A stretch of DNA of 48,014 bases from Lachnospiraceae bacterium UBA3692 (GTDB taxonomy: Bacteria > Bacillota > Clostridia > Lachnospirales > Lachnospiraceae), in the NCBI GenBank assembly GCA_002372815.1, contig DFIR01000078.1, positions 20,586 to 68,599 on the forward strand, in the 5' to 3' direction. Shown one piece after another: positions 40,006 to 47,052 of the stretch. Numbering within the stretch: position 1 is the first letter of the stretch; each line of letters begins with the position of its first letter. Position numbers and translations under genes: made by a program. The notes under the pieces are model-generated. The model searched no databases. It was not told where the DNA came from and saw only the letters and a program-made list of their open reading frames with translations.

Positions 40006-41172
40006 TTATTTCTTCCTTCTCATCACGGCCACGGCGCCGGCGATCGCGGCACAGACCGCTGCCAGGACCGGTACGGCCACCCCTGCAGAGATGCCGCTGC
40101 CCGAAGCTGCAGGTGCCGCCTCGGTCGCGCCTTCCGTCACGGCCTCCGCCGTCGTCCCGGTCTCCTCCGGCTCGGCCTCCGCCTTCTCCCATCCGGCGTA
40201 GAAGGTCGTGTCCTCCTCCGGCACGAAGGCGCCGAAGTCCTCGATGCGGTCCGCTTCCGCGCAGCCGGGGTCGGTGTACCAGTACGTGAAGTTCATCCCC
40301 TCGTCGCTGATCGGGTAGTAATTCGCGTAGGCGATGGGGCTCTCATCCACCTGGATCCCCTTCAGGAATTTCAGGGACACCGTCGTGGCACTGCCGTCAT
40401 CCACCCGGGCGAAATAGCCGCCATTCGCATCGAACGTCAGGGTGCAGGACTCCGCCCATCCGGCGTAGAAGGTCGTGTCCTCCTCCGGCACGAAGGCCGT
40501 CAGATCCTCCACCCGGCTCTCCGCCGTGCACTCCGGATCCGTGTACCAGCCCGTGAAGACCTCATCGGAGTCCTTCTTCGGCTCGCCGTTCGGCATGCTG
40601 TACTCCAGGGTCGCGCCTTCCGGGACGAGATACTCTACTGAAGGGACGCGGACGCCCTTCTCCTCTCCGGTGGCGCTGCTGTCCCCGTCCAGCGTACCCG
40701 CGCTGTTGGAGATCTTCATGAGATAGCCGCCGCAGGCGTCGTAAGTGACGCGGTAGCCGTCCTCCGACCACTTGGCGTACATGGTCATGTTCCCCTGCGC
40801 GGTGAAGCCCGACACGTTGGTGACCAGCGTTCCCTCCTGATAGTCCTTCGTCGTGTACCAGCCCTCGAATCCTCTCCCCTCGGTGTCGAGGAAGACGGTG
40901 GGATCGAAATCCAGCGATCCACCCGGCGCCGCCAGGATCGTGATGTACTGCACGTACTCTCCGTCGTAGTCAAAGGACGGGGAGCCCGCGTCGAAGACGA
41001 CTCTGCAGGCGCTCCCTTCCTCTCCGTCGGGCACGGACGAGATCTCCACGCCGCTGTCCTCCGCCGCGGAGACCGCCGCGGGCCGGAGCATCAGGCAGGC
41101 CGCCAGCAGCACGGCGCCAAGCACTGCCGCCAGCAGACGGGCGGCTGCATGTTCTGTATTCATTCTTTTCAT
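40006..41172 (-). CDS. Surface protein with Listeria-Bacteroides (InlB B-type) repeats
   Basis: 388 residues. A signal peptide (about 1-37, LLAAVLGAVLLAACLMLRPAA) is followed by three or four beta-rich repeats, each ending in a FxGWYT...TTFYAGW pattern. These match the Listeria-Bacteroides/Flg_new repeat family found in adhesins and wall proteins. A Glu/Thr/Ala stalk, one membrane helix (GISAGVAVPVLAAVCAAIAG) and a basic end RRKK follow, so the protein is anchored with its repeats outside. There is no LPxTG motif. AGGAGG precedes ATG 41172; this start overlaps the stop of the 49-codon gene upstream. Confidence 0.85.
   Translation of the reverse strand: MKRMNTEHAAARLLAAVLGAVLLAACLMLRPAAVSAAEDSGVEISSVPDGEEGSACRVVFDAGSPSFDYDGEYVQYITILAAPGGSLDFDPTVFLDTEGRGFEGWYTTKDYQEGTLVTNVSGFTAQGNMTMYAKWSEDGYRVTYDACGGYLMKISNSAGTLDGDSSATGEEKGVRVPSVEYLVPEGATLEYSMPNGEPKKDSDEVFTGWYTDPECTAESRVEDLTAFVPEEDTTFYAGWAESCTLTFDANGGYFARVDDGSATTVSLKFLKGIQVDESPIAYANYYPISDEGMNFTYWYTDPGCAEADRIEDFGAFVPEEDTTFYAGWEKAEAEPEETGTTAEAVTEGATEAAPAASGSGISAGVAVPVLAAVCAAIAGAVAVMRRKK
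40188..40230. repeat. 43-bp direct repeat, copy 1, inside the surface-protein gene
   Basis: Identical to 40455-40497. Both copies encode the same part of two adjacent protein repeats (AFVPEEDTTFYAGW). Identity at the DNA level, not just the protein level, points to recent duplication or gene conversion. Confidence 0.85.
40455..40497. repeat. 43-bp direct repeat, copy 2, inside the surface-protein gene
   Basis: Partner of 40188-40230. Recombination between the copies would delete or add 267 bp, which is 89 codons, in frame, and so change the number of surface repeats. Confidence 0.85.
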
Positions 41173-41318
41173 AGATGGTCCTCCTGACTCTCATTATACC
41201 CATCCGCGGCCAAAAGTCCAATCTCCGCATATTCATAATAGTCGTTCTCGCTCGCGAAGAGCTGATACCTGCCGCCGACGTACCCCATATACCCCGTTTC
41301 CGTCACATATCCCTTCAT
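41169..41318 (-). CDS. 49-residue small protein coupled to the surface-protein gene
   Basis: ATG 41318 to TGA 41169, with AAAGGAA seven bases upstream. The protein begins MKGYVTETGYMGYVGGRYQL and continues FASENDYYEYAEIGLLAADG. The compact Gly-Tyr...Gly-Arg-Tyr...Leu-Phe-Ala-Ser-Glu-x-x-Tyr pattern resembles small conserved proteins of Clostridia known only as hypothetical. Its stop overlaps the ATG of the surface-protein gene by 4 bp (ATGA), the arrangement of a real coupled gene. No signal peptide or membrane helix. It lies in what otherwise looks like a 437-bp gap. Function unknown. Confidence 0.65.
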   Translation of the reverse strand: MKGYVTETGYMGYVGGRYQLFASENDYYEYAEIGLLAADGYNESQEDHL

Positions 41319-41396
41319 CGCGTTTCCTTTCCCGCCGCTCTGCGCAGCGCGCCCCGTTCCGGCATGGCCCGAACATCTGTTCTGTTCTTCACTTTT

Positions 41397-41402
41397 ATTA
41401 TA
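41397..41402 (-). promoter_or_regulatory. -10 box upstream of the 49-codon gene
   Basis: Perfect minus-strand TATAAT about 79 bp before ATG 41318, in an AT-rich stretch. No good -35 at the right distance, so confidence is limited. Confidence 0.4.
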
Positions 41403-41526
41403 TGGAAGGATATGTCCAAAAAAGCGCCCATGAGTAAATGGTATATAGTTAATTTATTGTCGATATACAGTTTTTGTGTGCCGCAGATGCGGGCAGCCGG
41501 TGAAAACGGAAACCCTGTATGTATAG

Positions 41527-41553
41527 GTGACAGAGTCCTGCATATGCTATAAT
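41527..41553 (+). promoter_or_regulatory. Promoter of the ygiQ-like gene
   Basis: Extended -10 TGCTATAAT (TATAAT at 41548-41553) with a GTGACA -35-like hexamer (41527-41532) at a short 15-bp spacing. An extended -10 can work without a good -35. The region 41400-41550 between the two divergent promoters is AT-rich and holds no other gene that I can see. Confidence 0.55.
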
Positions 41554-41609
41554 GACATTCACAGTATTTTTTTCATGCGGATCAGACAGCCTTCATAACG
41601 GAAATATCC

Positions 41610-43772
41610 ATGAATACACTTGCCTCCAACAGGAAAAAACAAATCGCAGCGCCCCCGCAGAAAACTCCTGCGGCCGTTTCCCGGCGCGTCCCCAAGACCG
41701 CTCCGCGGACATCCCCCCGCAGCCGGGAGGGCTTCCTGCCTGTCTGCGCGCAGGACCTGCGCGACCGGGGCATAGAACAGCTCGACTTCGTCTACGTGAT
41801 CGGCGATGCCTACGTGGATCACCCGAGCTTCGGCCCCGCCGTGATCAGCCGGATCCTGGAGTCCCGGGGCTACACGGTGGGGATCATCAGCCAGCCGGAC
41901 TGGCGCGATCCCGGGAGCGTGACGATCCTCGGGGAGCCGCGCCTGGCCTTCCTGGTCTCCTCCGGCAACATGGATTCCATGGTGAACCACTACACCTCCG
42001 CGAAGAAACGCCGGCACGAGGACGCCTACAGCCCGGGCGGTGCCGCGGACAGGCGGCCGGACAACGCCGTCGTCGTCTACGGGAACCTCATCCGGAAGAC
42101 ATATAAAAAGGCCCCCGTGGTCATCGGAGGTCTGGAGGCGAGCCTGCGCCGGCTCGCGCACTACGATTACTGGCAGGACAAAGTCCGCCGCAGCATCCTC
42201 CTGGATGCGGGGGCCGACCTGCTCTCCTACGGCATGGGCGAACACAGCATCGTGGAGATCGCCGACGCGCTGGCGTCCGGTCTCGACGTGCGGGACATCA
42301 CCTTCATCCGCGGAACGGTCTGCAAGGTCCGCAGCACCTCGCAGGCGGAGGAGGAAGTGCAGGCGGGCACCGCCCTGCGGCTGCCGGATTATGCCGAAGT
42401 GAAGAGCGACCGGCGCCGGTACGCGGAGAGCTTCGCGGTCCAGTACCGGAATACGGATCCTTTCTCCGCGAAGAGGCTGTATGAATACTACGACGGCAGT
42501 CTGTTCATCCTCCAGAATCCGCCGGCCATGCCGCTGACGACCCGGGAGATGGACGACGTCTACGCGCTTCCCTACCAGCGCACCTGGCACCCGGACTACG
42601 ACGCACAGGGCGGGATCCCCGCGCTCGGGGACATCCGTTTCAGCCTCACGTCCAACCGGGGCTGCTTCGGGGACTGCCATTTCTGCGCGCTCACCTTCCA
42701 CGAGGGGCGGATCGTCCAGGTCCGCAGCCACGAGTCGATCGTCGCGGAGGCGGAGCAGTTCCTGCAGGATCCGGATTTCAAGGGCTACATCTACGACGTC
42801 GGCGGCCCGACGGCGGAATTCCGCGCGCCGGCCTGTGCCAAACAATTAAAAAGCGGTGCCTGTACGCACCGCACCTGCCTGGTCCCCGAGCCCTGTCCGA
42901 ACCTGCGCGTGGACCACAGCGACTATCTGCGCCTCCTGCGCCGTCTCCGGGAGCTTCCCGGCGTGAAGAAGGTCTTCGTCCGCTCCGGCTTCCGCTTCGA
43001 CTACCTGCTGGCGGATCCGGACAGGCGTTTCCTCGCGGAGCTCTGTGAGCACCACATCAGCGGCCAGCTGCGCGTGGCGCCGGAGCATGTCTCGGACCCC
43101 GTCCTCGCCTGCATGGGCAAGCCGTCCTCCGACGTCTACCACGCATTCTCCGAGGAGTTCGAGAATGTGCAGGCGCGCCTCACGGGCACCGGCCGGCTCC
43201 GGAAGAGACAGTACATGGTCCCTTACCTGATGTCCTCGCACCCGGGCAGCACGCTCCGCGACGCGATCGCCCTCGCGGAGTCCGTCCGCGACCTCGGCTA
43301 TATGCCGGAGCAGGTGCAGGATTTCTACCCCACGCCCGGCACCATCTCCACCTGTATGTACTACACCGGCCTGGACCCGCTGACCATGCAGCCCGTCTAC
43401 GTAGCCCGCGACCCCCACGAAAAAGCCATGCAGCGCGCCCTCATCCAGTACCGCGATCCCGCGAACTACGCCCTCGTGAAGGAAGCGCTCCTGAAGGCCG
43501 GCCGCAGCGACCTGATCGGCTTCGGCCCGAAGTGCCTGATCCCGCCGCGCCCGCTCCGTCCGCGGTCGCTGTCACAGGGGCAGGCGCAGGGGCAGTCACG
43601 GTCGCAGTCAAAGTCTCAGGCGCAGCCACGGTCAAAGTCCCACTCTCAGTCTCAGAGCGCCCCGGCGCGCAAGGAGAAGAATGCTCCTGTCCGCAAGGCT
43701 GACACCCACAGTCCTCAGAGCGCCCCGGCGCGCAAGGCTTCCAGGCGCTCCTCCACGTCCTCCCGGAACTGA
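41610..43772 (+). CDS. YgiQ family radical SAM protein
   Basis: 720 residues of the YgiQ (UPF0313) radical SAM family. The N-terminal cobalamin-binding-like half (DFVYVIGDAYVDHPSFGPAV) is followed by the 4Fe-4S motif CFGDCHFC (Cys 352, 356, 359), then IYDVGGPTAEF and APEHVSDPVL, all diagnostic of the family. The enzyme reaction is unknown. The C-terminal 70 or so residues are low complexity (Gln/Ser/Lys repeats, then SAPARK twice), unlike the family. A 24-bp direct repeat lies there. Ribosome site weak (GGAAATATCC). The last 58 bp overlap the amidase gene on the other strand. Confidence 0.93.
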   Translation: MNTLASNRKKQIAAPPQKTPAAVSRRVPKTAPRTSPRSREGFLPVCAQDLRDRGIEQLDFVYVIGDAYVDHPSFGPAVISRILESRGYTVGIISQPDWRDPGSVTILGEPRLAFLVSSGNMDSMVNHYTSAKKRRHEDAYSPGGAADRRPDNAVVVYGNLIRKTYKKAPVVIGGLEASLRRLAHYDYWQDKVRRSILLDAGADLLSYGMGEHSIVEIADALASGLDVRDITFIRGTVCKVRSTSQAEEEVQAGTALRLPDYAEVKSDRRRYAESFAVQYRNTDPFSAKRLYEYYDGSLFILQNPPAMPLTTREMDDVYALPYQRTWHPDYDAQGGIPALGDIRFSLTSNRGCFGDCHFCALTFHEGRIVQVRSHESIVAEAEQFLQDPDFKGYIYDVGGPTAEFRAPACAKQLKSGACTHRTCLVPEPCPNLRVDHSDYLRLLRRLRELPGVKKVFVRSGFRFDYLLADPDRRFLAELCEHHISGQLRVAPEHVSDPVLACMGKPSSDVYHAFSEEFENVQARLTGTGRLRKRQYMVPYLMSSHPGSTLRDAIALAESVRDLGYMPEQVQDFYPTPGTISTCMYYTGLDPLTMQPVYVARDPHEKAMQRALIQYRDPANYALVKEALLKAGRSDLIGFGPKCLIPPRPLRPRSLSQGQAQGQSRSQSKSQAQPRSKSHSQSQSAPARKEKNAPVRKADTHSPQSAPARKASRRSSTSSRN
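43651..43674. repeat. 24-bp direct repeat, copy 1, in the 3' end of the ygiQ-like gene
   Basis: Identical to 43714-43737. This copy lies outside the amidase gene, while the second encodes the amidase C-terminus on the opposite strand. A 63-bp tandem duplication is the simplest origin. Confidence 0.8.
43714..43737. repeat. 24-bp direct repeat, copy 2, ygiQ/amidase overlap
   Basis: Partner of 43651-43674. On the plus strand it encodes SAPARK of the YgiQ tail, on the minus strand the last residues (LRAGAL) and stop of the amidase. Confidence 0.8.
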
Positions 43773-44599
43773 GCCCAGGCATCTTCGTGCTCAACGAAGT
43801 ATTTCGGGCAGTTCTTCCCGGTCACGTCGTAGTGGCGGATCACATCGGACGCCTCGATCCCGTGGTCCCTGCACAGCCAGGCGGTGAGCTGCACCAGCGA
43901 CGTGTACGTCGAATCCGTGAAGACACCGCTCTCGTCCGGATGGCAGCACTCGATGGAGATCGTGTCGCTGTTCCGATGATTGGACGCGTACGCGACCTCG
44001 CTGGTGGGGATGCACTGAATGATCTCCCCATCGATCCCAATGACAAAATGGCTGCTCACCGAGTTCTCCCCGGTCTTCGACAGGTTCTCAAAATAGTCCC
44101 GGTTGTTCTGGGCACTTGAACCGGGATTGGCCGTGTAGTGCACGACGATCCCGTTCACCTGCTCCAGGGCGATCTGCGGCCGGGAGTACTGATTCGGCGT
44201 CAGCAGCTGCACGTCGATCTCAGGGCAGCCGTACCACCGGTCCCCGGTATCCGCAGTCTGTTCTTCTGCCGCTCCATCATTCATCGCCTGTTCTCCTCCG
44301 CCTCCCTGAAGCCCGTCTGCGCAGCTGCGGATCAGCAGCGCGGCGATCACCAGCACCGCGAGCAGTGCCAGGATCCCTGCGATCCTGCTCAGGATCCCGC
44401 GCCGGCGGGGGCGGCTGGTTCTGCGCTGTTTTCTCTTCTTTGTATGGTTTGTATGACGCCCGCTTCCGCTATTTGTGCCGCGACGACCCCGTCCGGCACT
44501 CCTCTGTGCCCGATCAGCCATCTGCTCCGCTTCCCGGCACTCCTGCAGGAACCTCTCATACGCTTTTCTGTTCTCCGGGTCATCGAGCCAGTCCCGCAT
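43715..44599 (-). CDS. Membrane-anchored N-acetylmuramoyl-L-alanine amidase
   Basis: 294 residues. A basic cytoplasmic N-terminus (KKRKQRRTSRPRRRG) leads into one membrane helix (about 68-91, ILSRIAGILALLAVLVIAAL), a linker, then an amidase_2 (AmpD/T7 lysozyme type) domain. Zinc ligands are His in GIVVHYTANPG, His in VIRHYDVTGKNCPKY and the Cys of that same segment. Also visible are SSHFVIGIDGEIIQCIP and SDTISIECCHPDESG. It would cleave the amide bond between muramic acid and the stem peptide outside the membrane. Its 3' end overlaps the ygiQ-like gene. Ribosome site GGAAG is weak. Confidence 0.92.
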   Translation of the reverse strand: MRDWLDDPENRKAYERFLQECREAEQMADRAQRSAGRGRRGTNSGSGRHTNHTKKRKQRRTSRPRRRGILSRIAGILALLAVLVIAALLIRSCADGLQGGGGEQAMNDGAAEEQTADTGDRWYGCPEIDVQLLTPNQYSRPQIALEQVNGIVVHYTANPGSSAQNNRDYFENLSKTGENSVSSHFVIGIDGEIIQCIPTSEVAYASNHRNSDTISIECCHPDESGVFTDSTYTSLVQLTAWLCRDHGIEASDVIRHYDVTGKNCPKYFVEHEDAWAQFREDVEERLEALRAGAL

Positions 44600-44736
44600 C
44601 TTCCGTTCTCTCTTTCTGTCTGATCTGCCTCCGGCACACGCTGGAGCTCTCTTCTCATGGTACCACAGGGTCCTTCCGACAAATCATAATTCTTTATGAA
44701 GTTTCTTTATGCGGAGGCTGACACGCTATAACAATG

Positions 44737-44984
44737 TAAAGGCTTCCCAACATATCTTTGCCGGCATATTTATCGAGGGCAGGAAATAAATACTCCCGCA
44801 AAGGTTTCCCGGCATTTCTTTGCCGGCATATTTATTTGAGGCGAAATATAAACACTCCAGCAAAGGTTTCCAAACATTCCTTTGCCGGCGTATTTATTTA
44901 AAGCGAAATATAAACACTCCAGCAAAGGTTTCCAAGCATTCCTTTGCCAACGCCTTTTTCAAAGGCGAAATATAAACACCTCCG
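44737..44984. repeat. Four tandem 62-bp repeats
   Basis: Units at 44737-44798, 44799-44860, 44861-44922 and 44923-44984, each exactly 62 bp, diverged from one another but clearly aligned. Conserved blocks are CAAAGGTTTCC, CTTTGCCGGC, TATTTATTT and GAAATATAAACACTCC. In units 3 and 4 CAAAGG and CCTTTG can pair as a hairpin. A fifth partial CAAAG follows. The array lies between the rpsR terminator and the amidase gene, in a stretch far richer in A+T than the rest. There are no spacers, so it is not CRISPR. Small open frames cross it, but the 62-bp period is not a multiple of three. Confidence 0.85.
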
Positions 44985-45012
44985 CAAAGAAGGAACTGTC
45001 TGCCAACAAAAA

Positions 45013-45046
45013 AGGAAGTGTCGCATCCATAAATGCAACACTTCCT
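45013..45046 (-). terminator. Intrinsic terminator of rpsF-ssb-rpsR
   Basis: A 14-bp stem (one mismatch) with arms 45013-45026 and 45033-45046, followed on the minus strand by TTTTTTGTT. Textbook Rho-independent terminator 45 bp after the rpsR stop. Confidence 0.9.
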
Positions 45047-45090
45047 CTCTCATTTCCTATACAGGACAGACAGGGCTGTTTTCTCCCTGA

Positions 45091-45354
45091 TCAGCGCTCG
45101 CTGTAAGGCATAAGGGCCACGTGACGGGCTCTCTTGATCGCTGTGGTGAGCGCAGTCTGATGTGTGGAGCATGTGCCGGTGATCCTTCTGGGAAGGATCT
45201 TGCCGCTCTCGGACACATACTTGCGGAGCTTCGCGACATCCTTGTAATCGATGGCGTTGTCCTTGCCGCAGAACACGCAGACTTTCTTCTTTCTATGGAA
45301 GCCGCCTCTCTTCTTGAAAGGCGCATCCGGTCTACCTTCTCTGTTGAAAGCCAT
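45091..45354 (-). CDS. rpsR: 30S ribosomal protein S18
   Basis: 87 residues. DYKDVAKLRKYVSESGKILP and TTAIKRARHVALMPY are the S18 core. The N-terminal CVFCG and a later TGTCSTHQ supply three Cys and one His, so this is the zinc-binding (C+) form of S18, unlike the Cys-free Bacillus type. Last gene of rpsF-ssb-rpsR, 27 bp after ssb. Confidence 0.97.
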   Translation of the reverse strand: MAFNREGRPDAPFKKRGGFHRKKKVCVFCGKDNAIDYKDVAKLRKYVSESGKILPRRITGTCSTHQTALTTAIKRARHVALMPYSER

Positions 45355-45381
45355 TTCTTCCTCCTTCTAAACATGTAGAAA

Positions 45382-45918
45382 TCAGGTGAAGGGAAGCTCC
45401 TCATCGATCCCTTCCGGGATATTCATGAATCCGTCGATCGCGTCATCATTGTCGGCCGGCCGGCTCTGCGGCTGTGCCTGCGGCGCGCTGTACCCGCCCT
45501 GCGAACGGCCCTGGCCGCCGCGGTTCGAGCTGTAACCGCCGCCCTGCTGGCTGTAATTGGAGCGGTCATAGTTCTGGCCGCCCTGCGAGGCGTTCTTGCT
45601 CTCCGCAAACTCCTGGTCCTCAACGACCACGTCGGTCGTGTAGACCTTCACGCCGTCCTTGTTGGTGTAGCTGCCGGTCTGCAGCCTGCCGGTGACGGCG
45701 ATCTTGGTGCCTTTGCGGAGGTACTTCTCCGCGAATTCACCGGATCTTCCGAAGGCCACGCAGGAAATGAAATCCGCCGTCTGGCCATCGTTATTATTGC
45801 GGCTGAACCGTCTGTCCACCGCCAGCGTATAGCGTGCGATGCACATCTGACCTTCGCCCTGTGCGTAACGGATATCGGGATCTCTCGTGAGGCGTCCCAT
45901 CAAAATCACTCTGTTCAT
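45382..45918 (-). CDS. ssb: Single-stranded DNA-binding protein
   Basis: 178 residues. The N-terminal OB fold (MNRVILMGRLTRDPDIRYAQ; FISCVAFGRSGEFAEKYLRK; GRLQTGSYTNKDGVKVYTTD) covers about 1-108. It is followed by a Gly/Gln/Ser/Tyr-rich linker and the acidic end IDEELPFT, the partner-protein docking tip. The conserved place between rpsF and rpsR suggests this is the main chromosomal SSB. Confidence 0.97.
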   Translation of the reverse strand: MNRVILMGRLTRDPDIRYAQGEGQMCIARYTLAVDRRFSRNNNDGQTADFISCVAFGRSGEFAEKYLRKGTKIAVTGRLQTGSYTNKDGVKVYTTDVVVEDQEFAESKNASQGGQNYDRSNYSQQGGGYSSNRGGQGRSQGGYSAPQAQPQSRPADNDDAIDGFMNIPEGIDEELPFT

Positions 45919-45945
45919 TCTGACCTCTGCTTTCTGTTAAGAGAG

Positions 45946-46236
45946 TTATGCCTCGTCTTTCTTAACACACAGATATCTGATGACATTGTCCATGATACGC
46001 ATGCGGTGTTCGATCTCCACGATAGAAGCGCCTTCCGCCGAGAAAGTGATGAAGTAGTAATAGGCTTCATTCATCTTCTGGATCTCGTAAGCGAGCTTCT
46101 TCTTGCCCCAGTCGTCCACGTTCTCCACAGTGCCGCCGAATCTCTCGATCAGGGCCTTGCATCTGTCGACGACCGCTGCTCTGGCTTCATCATCGATCTG
46201 CGCAGTCACAACAACGGCTAACTCATACTTGCTCAT
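45946..46236 (-). CDS. rpsF: 30S ribosomal protein S6
   Basis: 96 residues: YELAVVVTAQIDDEARAAVV, ENVDDWGKKKLAYEIQKMNE and the C-terminal MRIMDNVIRYLCVKKDE are typical of S6. AAGGAGG lies upstream of ATG 46236. First gene of rpsF-ssb-rpsR; a leader hairpin at 46278-46301 may mediate feedback by the S6:S18 complex. Confidence 0.97.
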   Translation of the reverse strand: MSKYELAVVVTAQIDDEARAAVVDRCKALIERFGGTVENVDDWGKKKLAYEIQKMNEAYYYFITFSAEGASIVEIEHRMRIMDNVIRYLCVKKDEA

Positions 46237-46277
46237 GTGTTCTTACCTCCTTCCGGTCTCTGGCTCTTACCTTCTCT

Positions 46278-46301
46278 TCGGGCAGGGAATGCGCCCTCCG
46301 A
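46278..46301 (-). promoter_or_regulatory. Candidate S6:S18 autoregulatory hairpin in the rpsF leader
   Basis: On the minus strand TCGG-AGGG-CGCATT-CCCT-GC-CCGA forms an 8-bp stem with a two-base bulge on the 3' side next to CCG. Known rpsF leader motifs present a CCG near a bulge that imitates the S6:S18 site on 16S rRNA. The match here is suggestive only. A TATAAG box at 46349-46354 could be the -10 of the operon. Confidence 0.4.
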
Positions 46302-46369
46302 TATCTTAAGAACAAGGATGAAATTTTACGGGGATCTGATCCCACGGACTTATACAATAGCACAAAAAC

Positions 46370-46407
46370 AGCAGGCATGCAAGATGGTTTTTCATCTTGT
46401 GCCTGCT
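46370..46407 (-). terminator. Terminator of the cytidylyltransferase gene
   Basis: Long stem (AGCAGGCA...CAAGATG paired with CATCTTG...TGCCTGCT, two-base bulge, loop of six) followed on the minus strand by GTTTTTGTG. It lies 39 bp after the gene stop and immediately before the likely rpsF promoter. Confidence 0.85.
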
Positions 46408-46445
46408 GCCGCAGATTGCGCCTGGCGGCCGCAACCTGTCACTTT

Positions 46446-46877
46446 TTACTTCTGGTTCTTCATCTCTTCCTTGATCTGGCTGGTGGAGACGCCATGTGTA
46501 TAAGGAAGATATTCGATCGCTGCGCCGCACTTCGCGAACTGCTCCTCCGTCCGGTTGTAGCGCTCAGTGCCTTTCCAGTCATCACCGGAGAAAAGCACCT
46601 GGAACTTGAACTTGTCGAGCGCGAGCATCTTGTCGTCCGTAGTGGCGATGTCGACCAGGACTGCATCGTCGACCACGCGCAGCGCCTTCAGGATGCGCAC
46701 GCGGTCGTTCTCCGGGATCACCGGCTCTTTGTGCTTGATCTCCCGCACATACGTGTCGTCGCAGACCCCGACGATCAGATAGTCGCACATCTCCTTGCAC
46801 CGCTCCAGCAGATTCAGGTGCCCCACATGGAACAGATCAAAAACGCCGCAGGTATAGCCGATACGATATTTTTTCAT
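46446..46877 (-). CDS. Cytidylyltransferase, TagD-like
   Basis: 143 residues of the nucleotidyltransferase (HxGH) family: GYTCGVFDLFHVGHLNLLER holds the HxGH motif near the N-terminus and the later PYTHGVSTSQIKEE has the xSTTxI-like end motif. Closest to glycerol-3-phosphate cytidylyltransferases (TagD/GCT), which make CDP-glycerol for teichoic acids or other polyol-phosphate polymers; a related substrate is possible. No other teichoic-acid genes are in the window. ATG 46877 has GGAG upstream; the open frame reaches 46934. Own promoter and terminator. Confidence 0.85.
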   Translation of the reverse strand: MKKYRIGYTCGVFDLFHVGHLNLLERCKEMCDYLIVGVCDDTYVREIKHKEPVIPENDRVRILKALRVVDDAVLVDIATTDDKMLALDKFKFQVLFSGDDWKGTERYNRTEEQFAKCGAAIEYLPYTHGVSTSQIKEEMKNQK

Positions 46878-46942
46878 TTTATTTCTCCATTCGCGTGTCT
46901 TCCAAAGCAGAATCATTGCTTCCGCAACTATCATACGCTTTT

Positions 46943-46971
46943 AGTATGGAGGGATTTGCCGCTTCTGTCAA
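46943..46971 (-). promoter_or_regulatory. Promoter of the cytidylyltransferase gene
   Basis: Minus-strand -35 TTGACA (46966-46971) and -10 CATACT (46943-46948), spacing 17 bp. Confidence 0.55.
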
Positions 46972-47011
46972 CGCTGATCAGAGGGCTCGGTTTTGTATAA
47001 CTGTATACACA

Positions 47012-47038
47012 GCGCGCAGAGAACCGTCCCCTGCGCGC
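47012..47038 (-). terminator. Hairpin after the dipeptidase gene
   Basis: Stem GCGCGCAG / CTGCGCGC with an 11-base loop, 14 bp after the gene stop. No U-run follows, so a weak terminator or mRNA-end stabiliser. Confidence 0.5.
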
Positions 47039-47052
47039 ACCGTGATCCCGGC

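Noticed and set aside
42846..43418. 190-codon minus-strand frame inside the ygiQ-like gene
   Set aside because: It lies wholly antisense to conserved radical SAM sequence and shows no domain.
44737..44984. Regular repeats as a CRISPR array
   Set aside because: The units are head-to-tail with no unique spacers, 62 bp long and diverged from each other. No cas genes are nearby.
44882..45106. 74-codon plus-strand frame across the 62-bp repeats and the rpsR terminator
   Set aside because: It runs through tandem repeats and antisense through a clear terminator, starts with TTG, and has no convincing ribosome site or conserved motif. I treat it as a by-product of the repeat composition.
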